Source: Holothuria scabra (Eukaryota > Echinodermata > Holothuroidea > Aspidochirotida > Holothuriidae). From it: a stretch of DNA of 64,000 nucleotides. The stretch is from the NCBI GenBank assembly GCA_037179385.1, contig CM074194.1, positions 2,497,001 through 2,561,000 of the forward strand, written 5' to 3'. Position numbers and translations under genes: made by a program. The notes below the pieces were generated by a model, which saw only the letters and a list, made by a program, of their open reading frames with translations, ran no database searches and had not been told where the DNA came from. Of this stretch, positions 55,438 through 64,000 are shown one piece after another; the stretch's first letter is position 1; each line of letters begins with the position of its first letter.

Positions 55438-55624
55438 AATTCATATATTCTCATGCAACACAATCGTATTATTGCGCAATTATTGATTTCCAAATAGCGC
55501 CCTCTTTTTCGGGTAGCCCACATAGGCTCCCATCACCGAAAGAGCATCGGCTCCATTTTAGGCTCCTTCTTTGGGGGCCTATCGGCCCCCTGGGGGGGGG
55601 TGTCCGGGGTATCTCTACACTACT

Positions 55625-55630
55625 TGCGCA
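55625..55630. repeat. Target-site duplication, right (TGCGCA)
   Basis: Partner of 47768-47773. Beyond it the sequence (CCCCCCATAAG) is unrelated to the left flank on either strand. Confidence 0.65.
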
Positions 55631-56443
55631 CCCCCCATAAGTGTTCATAAAGGCATGCCTTAAAAGGTGGTGGTTGCTAATGCCATACAGATAGTTGTGA
55701 TGTCCCTGAGAACTATCTATAGAGAAAGGGTTTCATTTCTTGAATTAATTATAAACTCAGAAGAATGTTTCTTATGTATAATGAGGTGTAAAGGGTAAAA
55801 ATATGTGGTTTCAGTTTTTAAATGGAATCAATAATACTGGAGGTCAAATATTTGTGGGAAATGTGGGAAGCAACTATCATATCAATAGTGAACTTTCAGC
55901 TTCACATATTTTAAAAGTGGTGAATTATTGAATGGTCCAATGTTGCGTGACTTTTGATGGAATGTCAGGTCGTTAATAGGGTTGGTTCTGTGCTAACAGA
56001 AGGCCAACAGTTCGCGATTTAACAGTTTTGGGAGGTGTTAATGAGATAATGTGAAAAGCAATGAGAGAAATGAAAAATTGTTGGGAAATGAAAAATTTTT
56101 GGTTGCTGCTTTTGGAATTGTCAACCAGTGCTTTGGAAAGTGGATTATGCATCTCTGCATGTATGAGTGGAGCAGGGTATCTTTCCAGCATGGCAATCTA
56201 TCTGAACTGAACAAAATTGTAGATTGGGCAAAAAATCAATCATTTCCTGTGGAAATATCATGTTTGACCAATTCCAAGCAGGGAAAAGTTATGGGAGACA
56301 TCCCTGCTCCTGTTAAATGACATCCTCTACTCATGTTCTGTTCCTATGGTTGGTCATGGAGAAGATCCTACGCCTAAAGCCACACTTTTTCATACTTTGT
56401 CACACCTTTCCCCAGTTGCCCCTCTCTCATGTGCCCATGGTTA
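55631..56443. other. Intronic DNA right of the palindrome
   Basis: No exon or paired repeat was recognised. The plus-strand frame at 56051-56320 has no known domain. Confidence 0.35.
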
Positions 56444-56700
56444 AAGGTCAAGAGCAGTCCCCCAAAAATTATTTTGAGACAACTACTAAATTTTGCTATT
56501 ATTCTGTCCTTTTTCTTCCAAGAAGCTTTCAGAATATTTTAAGGCATTAAACATTCAACATTCAAGGCCAGCCAAGATATTACTTCTTGTAAATTTCACA
56601 GTTCAGTGAAAAACACATTGTCACATGATTGTCAAGAGCCATTCACAAACTAGTATAGACTACTATCCTTGTTCAAATTGGGGTGAGTGCATTTGCCCTT
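56444..56700 (-). mobile_element. MITE family B, inverted copy
   Basis: It begins with the inverted right terminus (AAGGTCAAGAGCAGTCCCCC) and ends with the inverted left terminus (GGGGTGAGTGCATTTGCCCTT), with TA on both sides (56442-56443 and 56701-56702). TCACATGATTGTCAAGAGCC matches the inverted landmark. Noncoding. Confidence 0.75.
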
Positions 56701-56702
56701 TA

Positions 56703-57862
56703 AACTGACTGTACTGTATCAAATCTCAAGGTGACAAAAAAGAAGAAAAGAGTGTGCTTCTTTTTGTATGTTGTAGAGTTAAGTTCAACCTACAGTAGTT
56801 ATTTTATTTTCTTTTTGCCTTTCATCTATTTTAACATCTTTTCAAATTTATTGAAATTCTTTTAAGTAGCAAAGTAAAAAGTTTGTTAACCTTCCCTTAC
56901 CCTGTGGTTTAAGGAATTCACTTCACAGGCGTACTTAATTTGTGGGTAGTTTTATTGAATTTACCTATTAAATATTGTGAAAGGTAGTTTATAATTTGGA
57001 CTTACATTAACCTTGAAATGGAAATCGAAACGGGTAGGTGCTACCCAGACATAGTAGGTTATTATACCAAGAATGCACTTTTTATAGTATCTTTCCATTA
57101 TAGCTGTTTACTAATGATTGATTTAGATAAAGCCGTCCATTGTTTCATAGACAGGGTAATAAGTTGACAATTAATTCATTATTTTTCGTTTCTAAACAGT
57201 TTCCCACAATTTTGTGCAAAAAATTGAACTTGATTTTAGTTTAAGGGTTGACAGCAGAAGGACAAAAAAGCATTTCTCTTACGCTGTTCCTATCTATAAC
57301 CACTGTGGATTTATTAAGGTCTTATAAAACAGGAAGATTAAGGTGGAAGGGTTTCGCAAATACCTCAGGACAAGGCAGACAATTTTAAGTAGTTTTGGAA
57401 TCATTTGAACAATTGAAGCCACTTCCCACTTCAGTTTGAAGAAGGGTGGGTGTGGCAACAAAGTATTGACTGTGTGTGAGTGTACAGCAGTATATCATAA
57501 AGCACTATGATGGGGACAAAGTTTCTATACAGAGGGTTCAATCAGTATGGTAGAAGTATTTCATATGATGACTTTCTGGAGCTTAGGATGAGTACTGCCT
57601 TTGAAGGTAAAATATGCTATCCATTCAGTCTTGTAGATGTGTTTTTATGGGACTATCTCACTCCTCTTTACCTCCTATTTTTTTGTGTGTATCATAGAAA
57701 GTGGAAGGCTAAGTTTTATTTACCTTTGCTATACTTTTGTAAGGTCAAAAGTCTAAATGATGATAGAAGAAGCATTATGTTTTCGTGATAATTGCAAAAT
57801 CATCAGTTAAATGTTGCAATCTTCAAATTTATTTGAATATGAGTTGGATTTTTCTTTTACAG
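56703..57862. other. Intronic DNA upstream of the RGS exon
   Basis: AT-rich without a recognised repeat. The acceptor of the next exon (GGATTTTTCTTTTACAG) is at 57846-57862. The 93-residue frame at 57507-57788 has no supporting splice sites or motif. Confidence 0.4.
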
Positions 57863-58020
57863 AGTTACCAACAATTGATGACCCACAAAGACAAGATGGA
57901 ACCAGAGGAAGTCATGCAGACCTAGCTGATGAGAGACCGCCTGAGATTGGCAGGGTCTCAGGATGGGCAGTAAGCTTTGAAAGATTATTGAAAGATGAAC
58001 TAGGTTTAGCATATTTCACA
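57863..58020 (+). CDS. RGS12/14-like gene, exon with the start of the RGS domain
   Basis: This exon of 158 nt has an acceptor TTTTCTTTTACAG (57862) and a donor ACA|gtaagt (58021). With the last base of the microexon it encodes E-LPTIDDPQRQDG, then an acidic/basic linker, then GWAVSFERLLKDELGLAYFT. That last segment is the N-terminal helix of an RGS domain and fits the R12 group (RGS10/12/14), whose domain begins with a similar W(A)xSFERLL...G(x)xYF motif. It exits in phase 0 into the exon at 59382. RGS proteins accelerate GTP hydrolysis by Galpha subunits at the plasma membrane. R12 members act on Gi/o and can carry RBD and GoLoco domains downstream, which are not in this window. Confidence 0.88.
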
Positions 58021-59381
58021 GTAAGTTCCAAGTTTTAAATTTGCAACTTTGTTGCACCACTTATTTGGGGGGAGGGGGGGAGGGGTGTACAGGTTTATGA
58101 GGGTGGTAGTGATGGAAGTGAAGGTAGAGAGAACCACTTTATGTATGAGACCTGTCAAAACTGCTGTACGCACTTCCCAAGTTCATTCTCACAAACCTGT
58201 CATGCATCACAATAGTTAGAGCTCAATGTTTAAAAAGTAAGTATAGACGAATCCGATCTGCGCTTGTTTTTAGTGACTGTGGGCAGCCATCAGCCTTGAA
58301 TCATCTTTATATATCATCTACATGAGTTTCAAAACCTCATATTCAGTGAAATTGAAGGAATCAAGATACAATTTAGTGTACAACCATCCATGATACAGGT
58401 AAGCAAGGAAATTGAAAGATTAAACTGTAATGGACTCCAGTTATGGCCAACTGAAATCAGACCATCACTTGCTGTCCAGGTTCGTCTATAGTATTGTGGT
58501 AGATATAACTGTGGCCTGCATGAAGATATTTATATACCACATTCTTCTAACAGGGAGTTATGACCTCAGTGTGATTAAAATAGACTGAATGAAAAGGTGG
58601 GCTTCCTAACACTGAGTAAGTCGTGTTACATCCTGCTATTACTTTTCCCATGTTAATTAAACAAGTTTGGAGGTATATATAGCATAGGAATATTTATAGA
58701 AAGTAAATGAATAATTATACTCAGTTGAATTAACCTGTTTTGCTCACTTTAATATCAAAGGGGATGAACCTGTAGAAACTTGCTGTCAATAATGTTATCA
58801 AAATTGTTTGAGTAGTTTGACATGAGTGCCAGTTTTCATAAGGTTTTTGAACTTTTCGACTGACCCAGACATTTTAGGTTTTGAAATTAAGAAGGAAAAT
58901 TGAGTGAGCCAAGTGACTACATAAGCATCTGTCCTTGTCTGAGTTTTTCCTTTCCCCAGTGAGATATTTGCATCAGTGGTTAACATGACTCGGGGCAACT
59001 GCTTAGGGCACACAATGCCAAGATAGTTACTCGTTATTAAAATTTTTAACATGTTGAATTATGTATTGGTTCACATCACTGACATATACCTGCCCCTTGC
59101 TACATCTAAATTGAAAATCACTCATCCACCGCTTGCTACTCATCCACCCCTTACCCCTTACTTGGGGCAAAGTGGGGGCGCAGTTTTCGCACCGCATCCC
59201 CACTTTGTCCCAGTTGACCAGTAGATTTCCCTCATTTCTCAAAGTTGTAAACACCTGTCCATAACATTTCATCATACATGTTTATCAATTACAAGAGTCA
59301 TTTTATTGATCTTATTTCATTTATTGTTTTTTATGCATTAAGCAAAGGGTATTCCAATCTTATCTTCTCTTCTGCCAACAG
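58021..59381. other. Intron between RGS-domain exons
   Basis: It contains a G-rich run near 58066-58085 and AT-rich DNA. No repeat with partners in the window was recognised. The minus-strand frames at 58798-59275 lack motifs. Confidence 0.5.
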
Positions 59382-59468
59382 GATTTTCTGAAGCAAGAAT
59401 TTAGTGAAGAAAATATTTTGTTTTGGATAGCATGTGAACAACTCAGTAAAGTTACTAACAAGGCAGAG
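59382..59468 (+). CDS. RGS12/14-like gene, second RGS-domain exon
   Basis: This 87-nt exon has an acceptor CTTCTGCCAACAG (59381) and a donor GAG|gtaaga (59469). Phase 0 at both ends gives 29 residues, DFLKQEFSEENILFWIACEQ and then LSKVTNKAE. FSEENILFW is the most conserved RGS block; the Asn in EEN is the residue that contacts the Galpha switch regions in characterised RGS proteins, and it is present, so the domain should be catalytically competent. Together with the previous exon about 50 of about 120 RGS residues are covered. The remaining helices must lie in later exons. I searched the last 4.5 kb by eye and found no convincing next exon. Confidence 0.9.
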
Positions 59469-60013
59469 GTAAGAAAGAGACTGATTTTGGTAAAAGAAAA
59501 ACTTCTTTTTTCTTCTTCTGTTTGTAGACTTGTAAGAAATCTACATTGTTCATATTTATGCTTGGTACTTGGTACACTGTATTTTTGTCACAAGACTCAC
59601 CTGAACATTCTTGAAGGTGGGATCGTTAGTGTTTCACAGAAGTTTTGAAGTGTGGTTCATTCAGTACCACCTTAAATTGAATGATTGGGGGTTGTGCCTT
59701 TAAAACACTGTTCAATGCAGACCTGTAGCCCGACAAGGCAAAGAAGGAGGGCCAAAACTTTCCAAGGGGGGAGAAAATTTTTCCAAGGGTTGGGGCAAAT
59801 GTATTAAGTCAGTGGCAAACTTGGAAGTCGCTAGGGGGGCAAAAAATCTTGGGGGGATAGGTGTGAAGTCCCCTTGGCCCCCTTTGGCTATAGGCCTTGT
59901 TCAGTGAGTTGTTCATTGCCACCCTATGGGTTTGGAAACATACTGTTTTACTTTGGATGCTTTAGACTAGTCCTTTGCATAGAAGTACATAACTTCCTGC
60001 CAACCTTTACTTA
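59469..60013. other. Intronic DNA with a G-rich repeat-like patch
   Basis: The stretch at 59715-59905 (CCAAGGGGGG, GGGGCAAA, GGCCCCCTTTGGC...AGGCC) looks like a diverged dispersed repeat. No partner was found in this window and there is no exon evidence. Confidence 0.35.
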
Positions 60014-60089
60014 GACTGGGTGTTTGGTCTAACGGTAAGAGCATCCGCCTCTCACGCAGAAGGCCCGGGTTCGCTCCCCAGGTCCAGTC
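60014..60089 (+). tRNA. tRNA-like (Glu-type, anticodon CTC) head of the SINE; probably not a functional tRNA
   Basis: GACTGGG pairs with TCCAGTC to form a 7-bp acceptor stem. The D-arm reads TTTGGTCTAACGGTAAGAG, the anticodon loop CTCTCAC gives anticodon CTC, and the T-arm is CCGGGTTCGCTCCCCAG. A C-A mismatch in the anticodon stem, another in the T-stem and an extra base before the 3' acceptor strand indicate decay. The A and B boxes are recognisable, which is consistent with the internal Pol III promoter of a SINE. Confidence 0.6.
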
Positions 60090-60260
60090 AGGTCCAGTCA
60101 TTCCAAAGATTCTAAAAGGAACTTACTGCAGTTGTGTGTGATGCTCCACAAGGCAATGGAGAAGGGAAAACAATCCAGTGAGCCACAACTAGAAAAAAGG
60201 CTGTGGTCGGCTCGACTTGAATCAATAGGTTGGAAACTGGGCCATTAAACTCCATCTAAC
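60014..60260 (+). mobile_element. tRNA-derived SINE
   Basis: A tRNA-like head is followed by a short duplicated GGTCCAGTCA and a body ending GTGAGCCACAACTAG, then a GACTTGAATC block, GGTTGGAAAC and TCCATCTAAC. The body recurs at 3103-3186, so this is a dispersed family. No flanking duplication is evident. SINEs are mobilised by LINE machinery. Whether the LINE at 868-2500 is the partner cannot be judged, because their 3' ends do not clearly match. Confidence 0.78.
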
Positions 60261-63200
60261 TAATGAACTAGCCACCCTGATACACTAAAACATCTTTTCA
60301 AGGTGTATCCTAACTCCAATGACCAGAGCTTACTAAACTGCTAACAAAACACTCAACTAAAGTGTGTGGAGTAAGCTTAGGTGTACATAGATCTGTTTTG
60401 ATGTACAGTACTCTCGTAAATGATGCATGAGGAAAGAGTTCATTCACTACAATACTGCCTACCAACACTTCAAGCTGATGTCTTACGTAGCACCTGTGTG
60501 CCAGGTGTGTGTCTTGTACCATAGAGACAACATCATCATTGTACATCCTTTAATATAAATTTCTCTTTGCTGTTTTTTGTTCCTTGAAATCTTTGTGTTT
60601 TTCACATCAGTTACGCCTAAGATATCACTTTGTGTTTCCTCCTGTTCTTTTTTTGACAATCTTGACACAAATGAGAAACCAACATGTCTAACAAATAACT
60701 ACTGTGTCCACCTGTAGACCACACCATTGTTTGATAATTATTAGACTGTATTGTGGTCAGAAACAATCTGACCTTGTTTGAATTTGAATTACAGTTAAAG
60801 ACACTGACATAACAGTTTAATCAGTGTATCCAACACACTTGTTAAATATTACAAATGAAATGCAATACACTGGAGCCCACTGTGACACTTCATAGTACCT
60901 CTGCACATATACACCTGAGAAACAGGAGTTTACTGTTTGTGAGATCAGTAAACAGAATTTGAATTTTTTGTGGTACACTATTTCAGTGGAATTTGTGCAA
61001 AATGACAAATTACAAAATGGAATTTGATTTTTAGAACACTAAAAGTCTATTTCGCTCCTCCCTACCTCCTATTGACCTATGTACACTAAAAATTCCTGTC
61101 CTTAACAAGACACCATGATTGCCAAGGTTTTGTGCAGAATTGATAAGAAGTAACAAAACTATGTGTGATGTCCCTGAGTGACCTTTAAAAAAATATTTAT
61201 TTCTAGCACTAATTTTTTTGTTAAAGATATTTACAAAGATGCTAAATCAGGGGTATCACCGGCCATAAATCCAAACTAGGGAGCTTTTGATGGCTCTTTA
61301 CTTATCTGACTTTGCCCTTCTCCCTGCCTCTGCTTAAATTGTGTGGTCCCAACCCATTGCTAGAATTCCCAATTTCACTCCAAGACCCAATCTGTGGCAT
61401 GGCTCATTCATTGATAAACCAGGGAGTTGTCTGTGAAAACTCTCCACATTAACTGGATAGACACCTATGTGCACATATTGTTCATTATGTTGTGGGAATT
61501 ACATCATTATAACTTAGCTACCCAATTGTAACCTATTCTTGAATTTTCTGTCTTTGCCATTTTGATAATTAGGATCCCAACCCTTTTCTGGGAAAAATGA
61601 AGGAAGCTAGGGGTGCAAAAGTTTCAGTTGAATCCATAGATCAGTCAGGAAGAAATTCTTCATTTTTCCAGTAACTATCATCTGATGTGTGGCCTAATAT
61701 GTGATCTAAGTTCCTGTTGCTGTGTTCGGTCTTCTTGGAACTTGATACTATCGTAGGCATATCAGAGGAAGTTGAAAGAAAAGACAGCAGCAGCTGTTTA
61801 ATCTATCAGTTCTATCAATCTGATTTCTTGCTATTTTGTTCATTTCATGGTTTCTTCTATACATGCTGTACATACTAGCCTTCTTTTGAACATTTAGACA
61901 GCTGAATGTATAGTAAACTACTGAATATATTCTCTGTAGATTTGCATCATCACCTGTACCTCACCCATTCCCAAGTTTGTGTATTTTTCAAAATCTTCCA
62001 TTCACTTTGCTGACATACACTTTTGGATTTGTTCTTAACCCTTTACCATGGTGCTTAGTGGCCCCAGTTTGATTCTTGGCCCTCAGTGACAGCTCATGTG
62101 ACACACTGTACCTGTGACCCAAGTGAGATAACTTGCTCTCTAAGCAAGTCACTCCCATTTATTTTAATAAAAAATTTGGCAATCACTTTTCTTCTGAATC
62201 CTTTTTGAGACCCTCTGAAATTTTTCACAACCCCTAGTTTGCCTATCTTAATGATAGAATAACACACATATTGCAACACTTTCAGTGATCAATTCTAAAA
62301 TGGCAGTTACATGTTATTTAAATTAAAGTCAAAAGTATGAAAATTTTGAAAATTAATCTAGTTGCAGGGTGCTTAGGATACTTTGGTTATTTTAAAGTAC
62401 TGCATAATTTCTTTAAATTCCAATGCTTTGCAGCTACCAAGAATTTTGGGAAGGAGGGAAAAAAGGGAAAACGTACAGGAAATTCAGAAAACACAATACC
62501 GAGTCTGTTTCTCAGGAAGGGGTGTTAATTTCTGGGGAAGGGACTAAAATTTTCCACAATTATTTCAGTATTTTCATGAACAAGAAAGAAAAGTTTTAGT
62601 CCAGTTGCCTGAATGTCCCTCCAGATACCCAAATTTTCCAGTCCGGACATTCCCAGCTTCTTTACAACTTTTTCCACAAACTCTCTTTCAGAAAGGACAT
62701 GGGGAAAGTAGGCCAACAAAATTGACCAAATCTACTGTAGATGCTGGGAGTCCTAGTATAGTGTGTTTTATTTCCCATGCTTAGCAGTTATGTGTGTGTA
62801 CATGATATTTTAATTAGTCTCTGACCATGGTGGGAATGCTGGAAGGCCTAAGAAAAATGGGTATTGGAGGAAAGTTTGTCTGTTAGGGAGGAATTTTTCA
62901 TTGTACATTCAGAGTAAGGCATTGTGAAACTAACTCTAAATGGAAGATGATGCCCAGGAAGGACCCAGTTCAACCCTATGCACAAGTAATGTTGCTATAC
63001 CTGTAATAGGAAGGATATCTTGTGTTATGTTTAAATATGTACATAACAGTTAAAATAAATACATGTCTTAGAGTTTATTTTTAGAACAGTGTAAGTTTGA
63101 CAGATTTGGCTTACTTACCTCATGCTGTGGGAATGGTTTGGCCCATGTGTAATTATCAGTTTTCCATAGAAAGGACCTTTCACCAGTTGAAAAGGTTTTT

Positions 63201-63628
63201 ATAGAGCTTTCAGTCCTTTATGTGAATATTCCAGTAAGATCTTTCTAAAGGTCGGCTGTTGTTTGGTCTTCATTGATGCATGAAGGATTCTGTTGCTGAG
63301 ATAGGTTTGTAGGTGTGAAGAAAAAAATTACAATATTACTGGCTGTCGCAGACTTGCATTTGTCAAGGATATTTCTTGCCAAGCAGCATTTTTAGTTAAA
63401 TAGTTTGTATAAACTGTCACCCCTTCAGCAGGAGTATGCACGGCAAATGGTACATGTAGCTCTTTCACTCTATGCTTACTTCATATCACCCTATGTATAC
63501 CATTAACTTTCATACTTCCTGTCTAATGAACTTTATAGTACTGTGGTAATTGGTTACCCTACCAGCAGAGGGAATCCAACACTCTCTAGCTTGGTGCTGC
63601 ATTTCACTGATGTCAAAGCTAGGTTTTA
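60261..63628. other. Unassigned intronic DNA (about 3.4 kb)
   Basis: It holds a second copy of the unclassified repeat described at 42892-43090 (about 61047-61345) and a fragment of the TTAA-MITE terminus (about 62035-62060). I looked for the next RGS exon and found none that was convincing. CATATCAG|AGGAAGTTGAAAG near 61757 reads RKLKEKTAAAV and then meets a stop. The short frames at 60310-62719 are motif-free. Confidence 0.4.
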
Positions 63629-63885
63629 ATGGGCAGGAGCAGTCATCTCAAATTGAAGTAGTGTAGTAGACTGTCCAGTTTCATGATTGGCTGTTGGAAG
63701 TCACGTGACAATGTTTTTTCTCTTTAAATGTGAAATTTATTAGAAACAACTGCTTGGTTTACCTCGAATATGCAATAGTTAAATCATAAAATGTAATGAA
63801 AGACACTTTGAAGAGAAATAAGATGATAATTGTGCTATTTAGCTTTTTCTTCAAAGTAAGTTTGGGGGGGACTGCTTTTTACCTT
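63629..63885 (+). mobile_element. MITE family B, copy
   Basis: The left end is ATGGGCAGGAGCAGTCATCTC and the right end is TTTGGGGGGGACTGCTTTTTACCTT, followed by TA. The interior is close to the 31196 copy (CCAGTTTCATGATTGGCTG, GTCACGTGACAATGTTTTTT, AATATGCAATAGTT). Just past it, near 63899, AAAGGCAAAAGCAGTTGCC looks like the start of another, inverted family member cut off by the window edge. Confidence 0.75.
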
Positions 63886-64000
63886 TAAATTTATATTTCA
63901 AAGGCAAAAGCAGTTGCCTGCCTTAACTGAAATGACCAGATTCCACAGATTACTTGTTACTCTATCTCCAAGCATCTTTCATGATATTTTCTGGACTAAA

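Larger units (their letters stand above)
47774..55624. mobile_element. Giant palindromic (foldback) Polinton/Maverick-like element, 7.85 kb
   Basis: The left arm 47774-51503 and right arm 51909-55624 are inverted copies around a 405-bp unique loop. The outer ends are AGTAGTGTAGAGATACC and its inverse, so the element starts AG and ends CT. It is flanked by TGCGCA at 47768-47773 and 55625-55630. AG...CT ends and a 6-bp duplication are established Polinton/Maverick hallmarks. TGCGCA is self-complementary, so it could also be read as six more bases of arm. Outside it the flanks differ completely. Each arm carries a zinc-finger gene, a lysine-rich repeat frame and two small frames. None of the polymerase, integrase, ATPase, protease or capsid genes of complete Polintons is present. 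It lies in the RGS-gene intron. Confidence 0.8.
51909..55624 (-). repeat. Palindrome right arm
   Basis: This is the inverted copy of 47774-51503. The position mapping from the centre is exact for about the first 1.2 kb (coordinates sum to 103412). It then drifts by single-base indels, giving 3716 bp against 3730 bp. Confidence 0.9.

Noticed and set aside
60014..60089. Functional tRNA-Glu gene
   Set aside because: Mismatches in two stems, an extra base before the acceptor 3' strand, and a SINE body directly attached.
60601..60660. Next RGS-domain exon after CACATCAG (LRLRYHFVF...)
   Set aside because: The residues do not resemble the third RGS helix region and there is no convincing donor.
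61741..61801. Next RGS-domain exon (RKLKEKTAAAV after ATATCAG)
   Set aside because: The frame hits a stop before any donor, and the residues do not continue the RGS fold.

Overview
The window looks like intron-rich, AT-rich genomic DNA from an invertebrate animal. The gene architecture, repeat density and repeat types suggest a deuterostome such as an echinoderm or hemichordate, but no marker fixes the species. There is no bacterial gene organisation. Almost every open frame is short and unsupported. The real coding signal lies in small exons with good splice sites and matching phases.

The host gene runs on the plus strand across most of the window and is an RGS-domain gene of the R12 (RGS12/RGS14-like) group. 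Supported exons are 3531-3650, 47625-47646 (a 22-nt microexon), 57863-58020 and 59382-59468. An apparent alternative first coding exon lies at 19753-19854. All junctions are phase-compatible. Only the N-terminal part of the RGS domain is present; the rest should lie beyond the right edge or in exons I could not see. Nested on the minus strand, inside the large intron, are the last two exons of an unrecognised gene (42395-42585 and 42088-42237) with a polyadenylation signal.

The introns hold many mobile elements. These include a 5'-truncated L2/CR1-like LINE (868-2500), a tRNA-derived SINE (60014-60260) and a piggyBac-like TTAA MITE (4181-4430). There is a TU-like foldback element with a 9-bp target duplication (10116-10662) and a 3.8-kb hAT-like element with a perfect 8-bp duplication (37398-41177). 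A 2.0-kb element has its own tandem-repeat interior (33042-35069), and a 3.9-kb element carries dispersed GTCACGCTGTTACC motifs (43334-47225). Two families of TA-target MITEs are present, called A and B here, with nested insertions. A dispersed element family carries repeated perfect DR1 nuclear-receptor motifs.

The most striking structure is a 7.85-kb near-perfect palindrome at 47774-55624. Its arms are 3.73 and 3.72 kb around a 405-bp loop. Its termini are AG...CT and it is flanked by the 6-bp sequence TGCGCA on both sides, which are hallmarks of Polinton/Maverick elements. Each arm carries a C2H2 zinc-finger gene with an acidic tail, a lysine-rich tandem-repeat reading frame and smaller frames, but no polymerase, integrase or capsid gene. 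It may be a captured defective (snap-back or internally deleted) Polinton-like element in an RGS intron.

All calls are from reading the sequence by eye. Family names rest on motifs, termini and target duplications, not on database searches.
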